Shown: one piece after another, positions 53,640 to 53,676 of the stretch | How the letters are laid out: each line of letters starts with the position of its first letter | How positions within the stretch are numbered: position 1 is the first letter of the stretch | Source of the DNA: Burkholderiales bacterium RIFCSPLOWO2_12_FULL_61_40 | Lineage (GTDB): Bacteria > Pseudomonadota > Gammaproteobacteria > Burkholderiales > Burkholderiaceae_C | DNA: 53,676 nt | Assembly: GCA_001770935.1 (NCBI GenBank) | Contig: MESI01000127.1 | Location: 84,895-138,570, forward strand | Reading direction: 5' to 3' | Made by a program: the position numbers and the translations under genes | The notes under the pieces: model-generated | Database searches by the model: none | Told to the model about the DNA's origin: nothing | What the model saw: only the letters and a program-made list of their open reading frames with translations

Positions 53640-53676
53640 GGCCGTAGTCCGCGTGCCTTGTGCGCAGACAGCTCCT

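Noticed and set aside
1..53676. tRNA, rRNA, IS element, prophage or CRISPR locus
   Set aside because: No cloverleaf, rRNA segment, transposase, integrase or repeat-spacer array was found on either strand by reading.

Overview
The window is bacterial chromosome from a betaproteobacterium, most likely order Burkholderiales and family Comamonadaceae (Rhodoferax/Polaromonas/Acidovorax-like). This rests on GC-rich, tightly packed genes, the protein families present (Lys/Ala/Pro-rich SWIB protein, type III glutamine-synthetase-like protein, APH/acyl-CoA-dehydrogenase pair) and a short dispersed repeat of a kind I associate with that family. No rRNA, tRNA, IS element, phage gene or CRISPR array was seen. 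Species assignment is inference.

Layout. (1) 1-8526, minus strand: glycogen operon glgB-glgX-malQ-glgC-glgA-glgP (glgP cut by the window edge), with 4-bp ATGA overlaps at three junctions. (2) 8527-11069, plus strand: a 560-bp gap, a conserved hypothetical gene and an HD-GYP cyclic-di-GMP phosphodiesterase. (3) 11156-15752, minus strand: nitronate monooxygenase, a Crp/Fnr regulator, an APH-type kinase and an acyl-CoA dehydrogenase, ending in a strong terminator. (4) 15937-20684: an Lrp/AsnC regulator divergent from hppD-phhB-phhA (Phe to Tyr to homogentisate) and a ThDP-dependent acetolactate-synthase-like enzyme. (5) 20694-27399: a 1198-aa hybrid histidine kinase, a secreted PHB-depolymerase-family esterase and a chemoreceptor whose sensor carries a CxxCH motif. 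(6) 27456-33150, minus strand: dipeptide-type ABC transporter dppBCDF followed by the binding protein dppA. (7) 33294-35399: SWIB/histone-H1-like protein, RraA-family protein, DMT exporter. (8) 35543-51874: a large arginine/polyamine catabolic island: agmatinase-family hydrolase, PuuB, a MocR regulator, PuuD, PuuA, putrescine aminotransferase, PotFGHI uptake system, PuuC, GabT and a second GS-like enzyme. (9) 52162-53466: aceA (isocitrate lyase) behind a promoter carrying two copies of a perfect palindrome.

How it works together. The polyamine island can import putrescine, make it from agmatine, and degrade it either through gamma-glutamyl intermediates (PuuA, PuuB, PuuC, PuuD) or by direct transamination; both routes converge on GABA, which GabT sends to succinate semialdehyde. 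The Phe/Tyr operon feeds homogentisate breakdown to fumarate and acetoacetate, and aceA supports growth on C2 units.

The least ordinary signals are small: a roughly 56-bp dispersed repeat found once between genes and again in frame inside a transporter gene (75% identical, ungapped), with a probable third copy inside the ThDP enzyme gene; a 128-bp foldback between potF and potG; an aceA promoter whose -35/-10 spacer is filled by a palindrome; a cluster of 11-bp motifs between the SWIB and rraA genes; and a near-consensus promoter so close to glgB that its mRNA may be leaderless.
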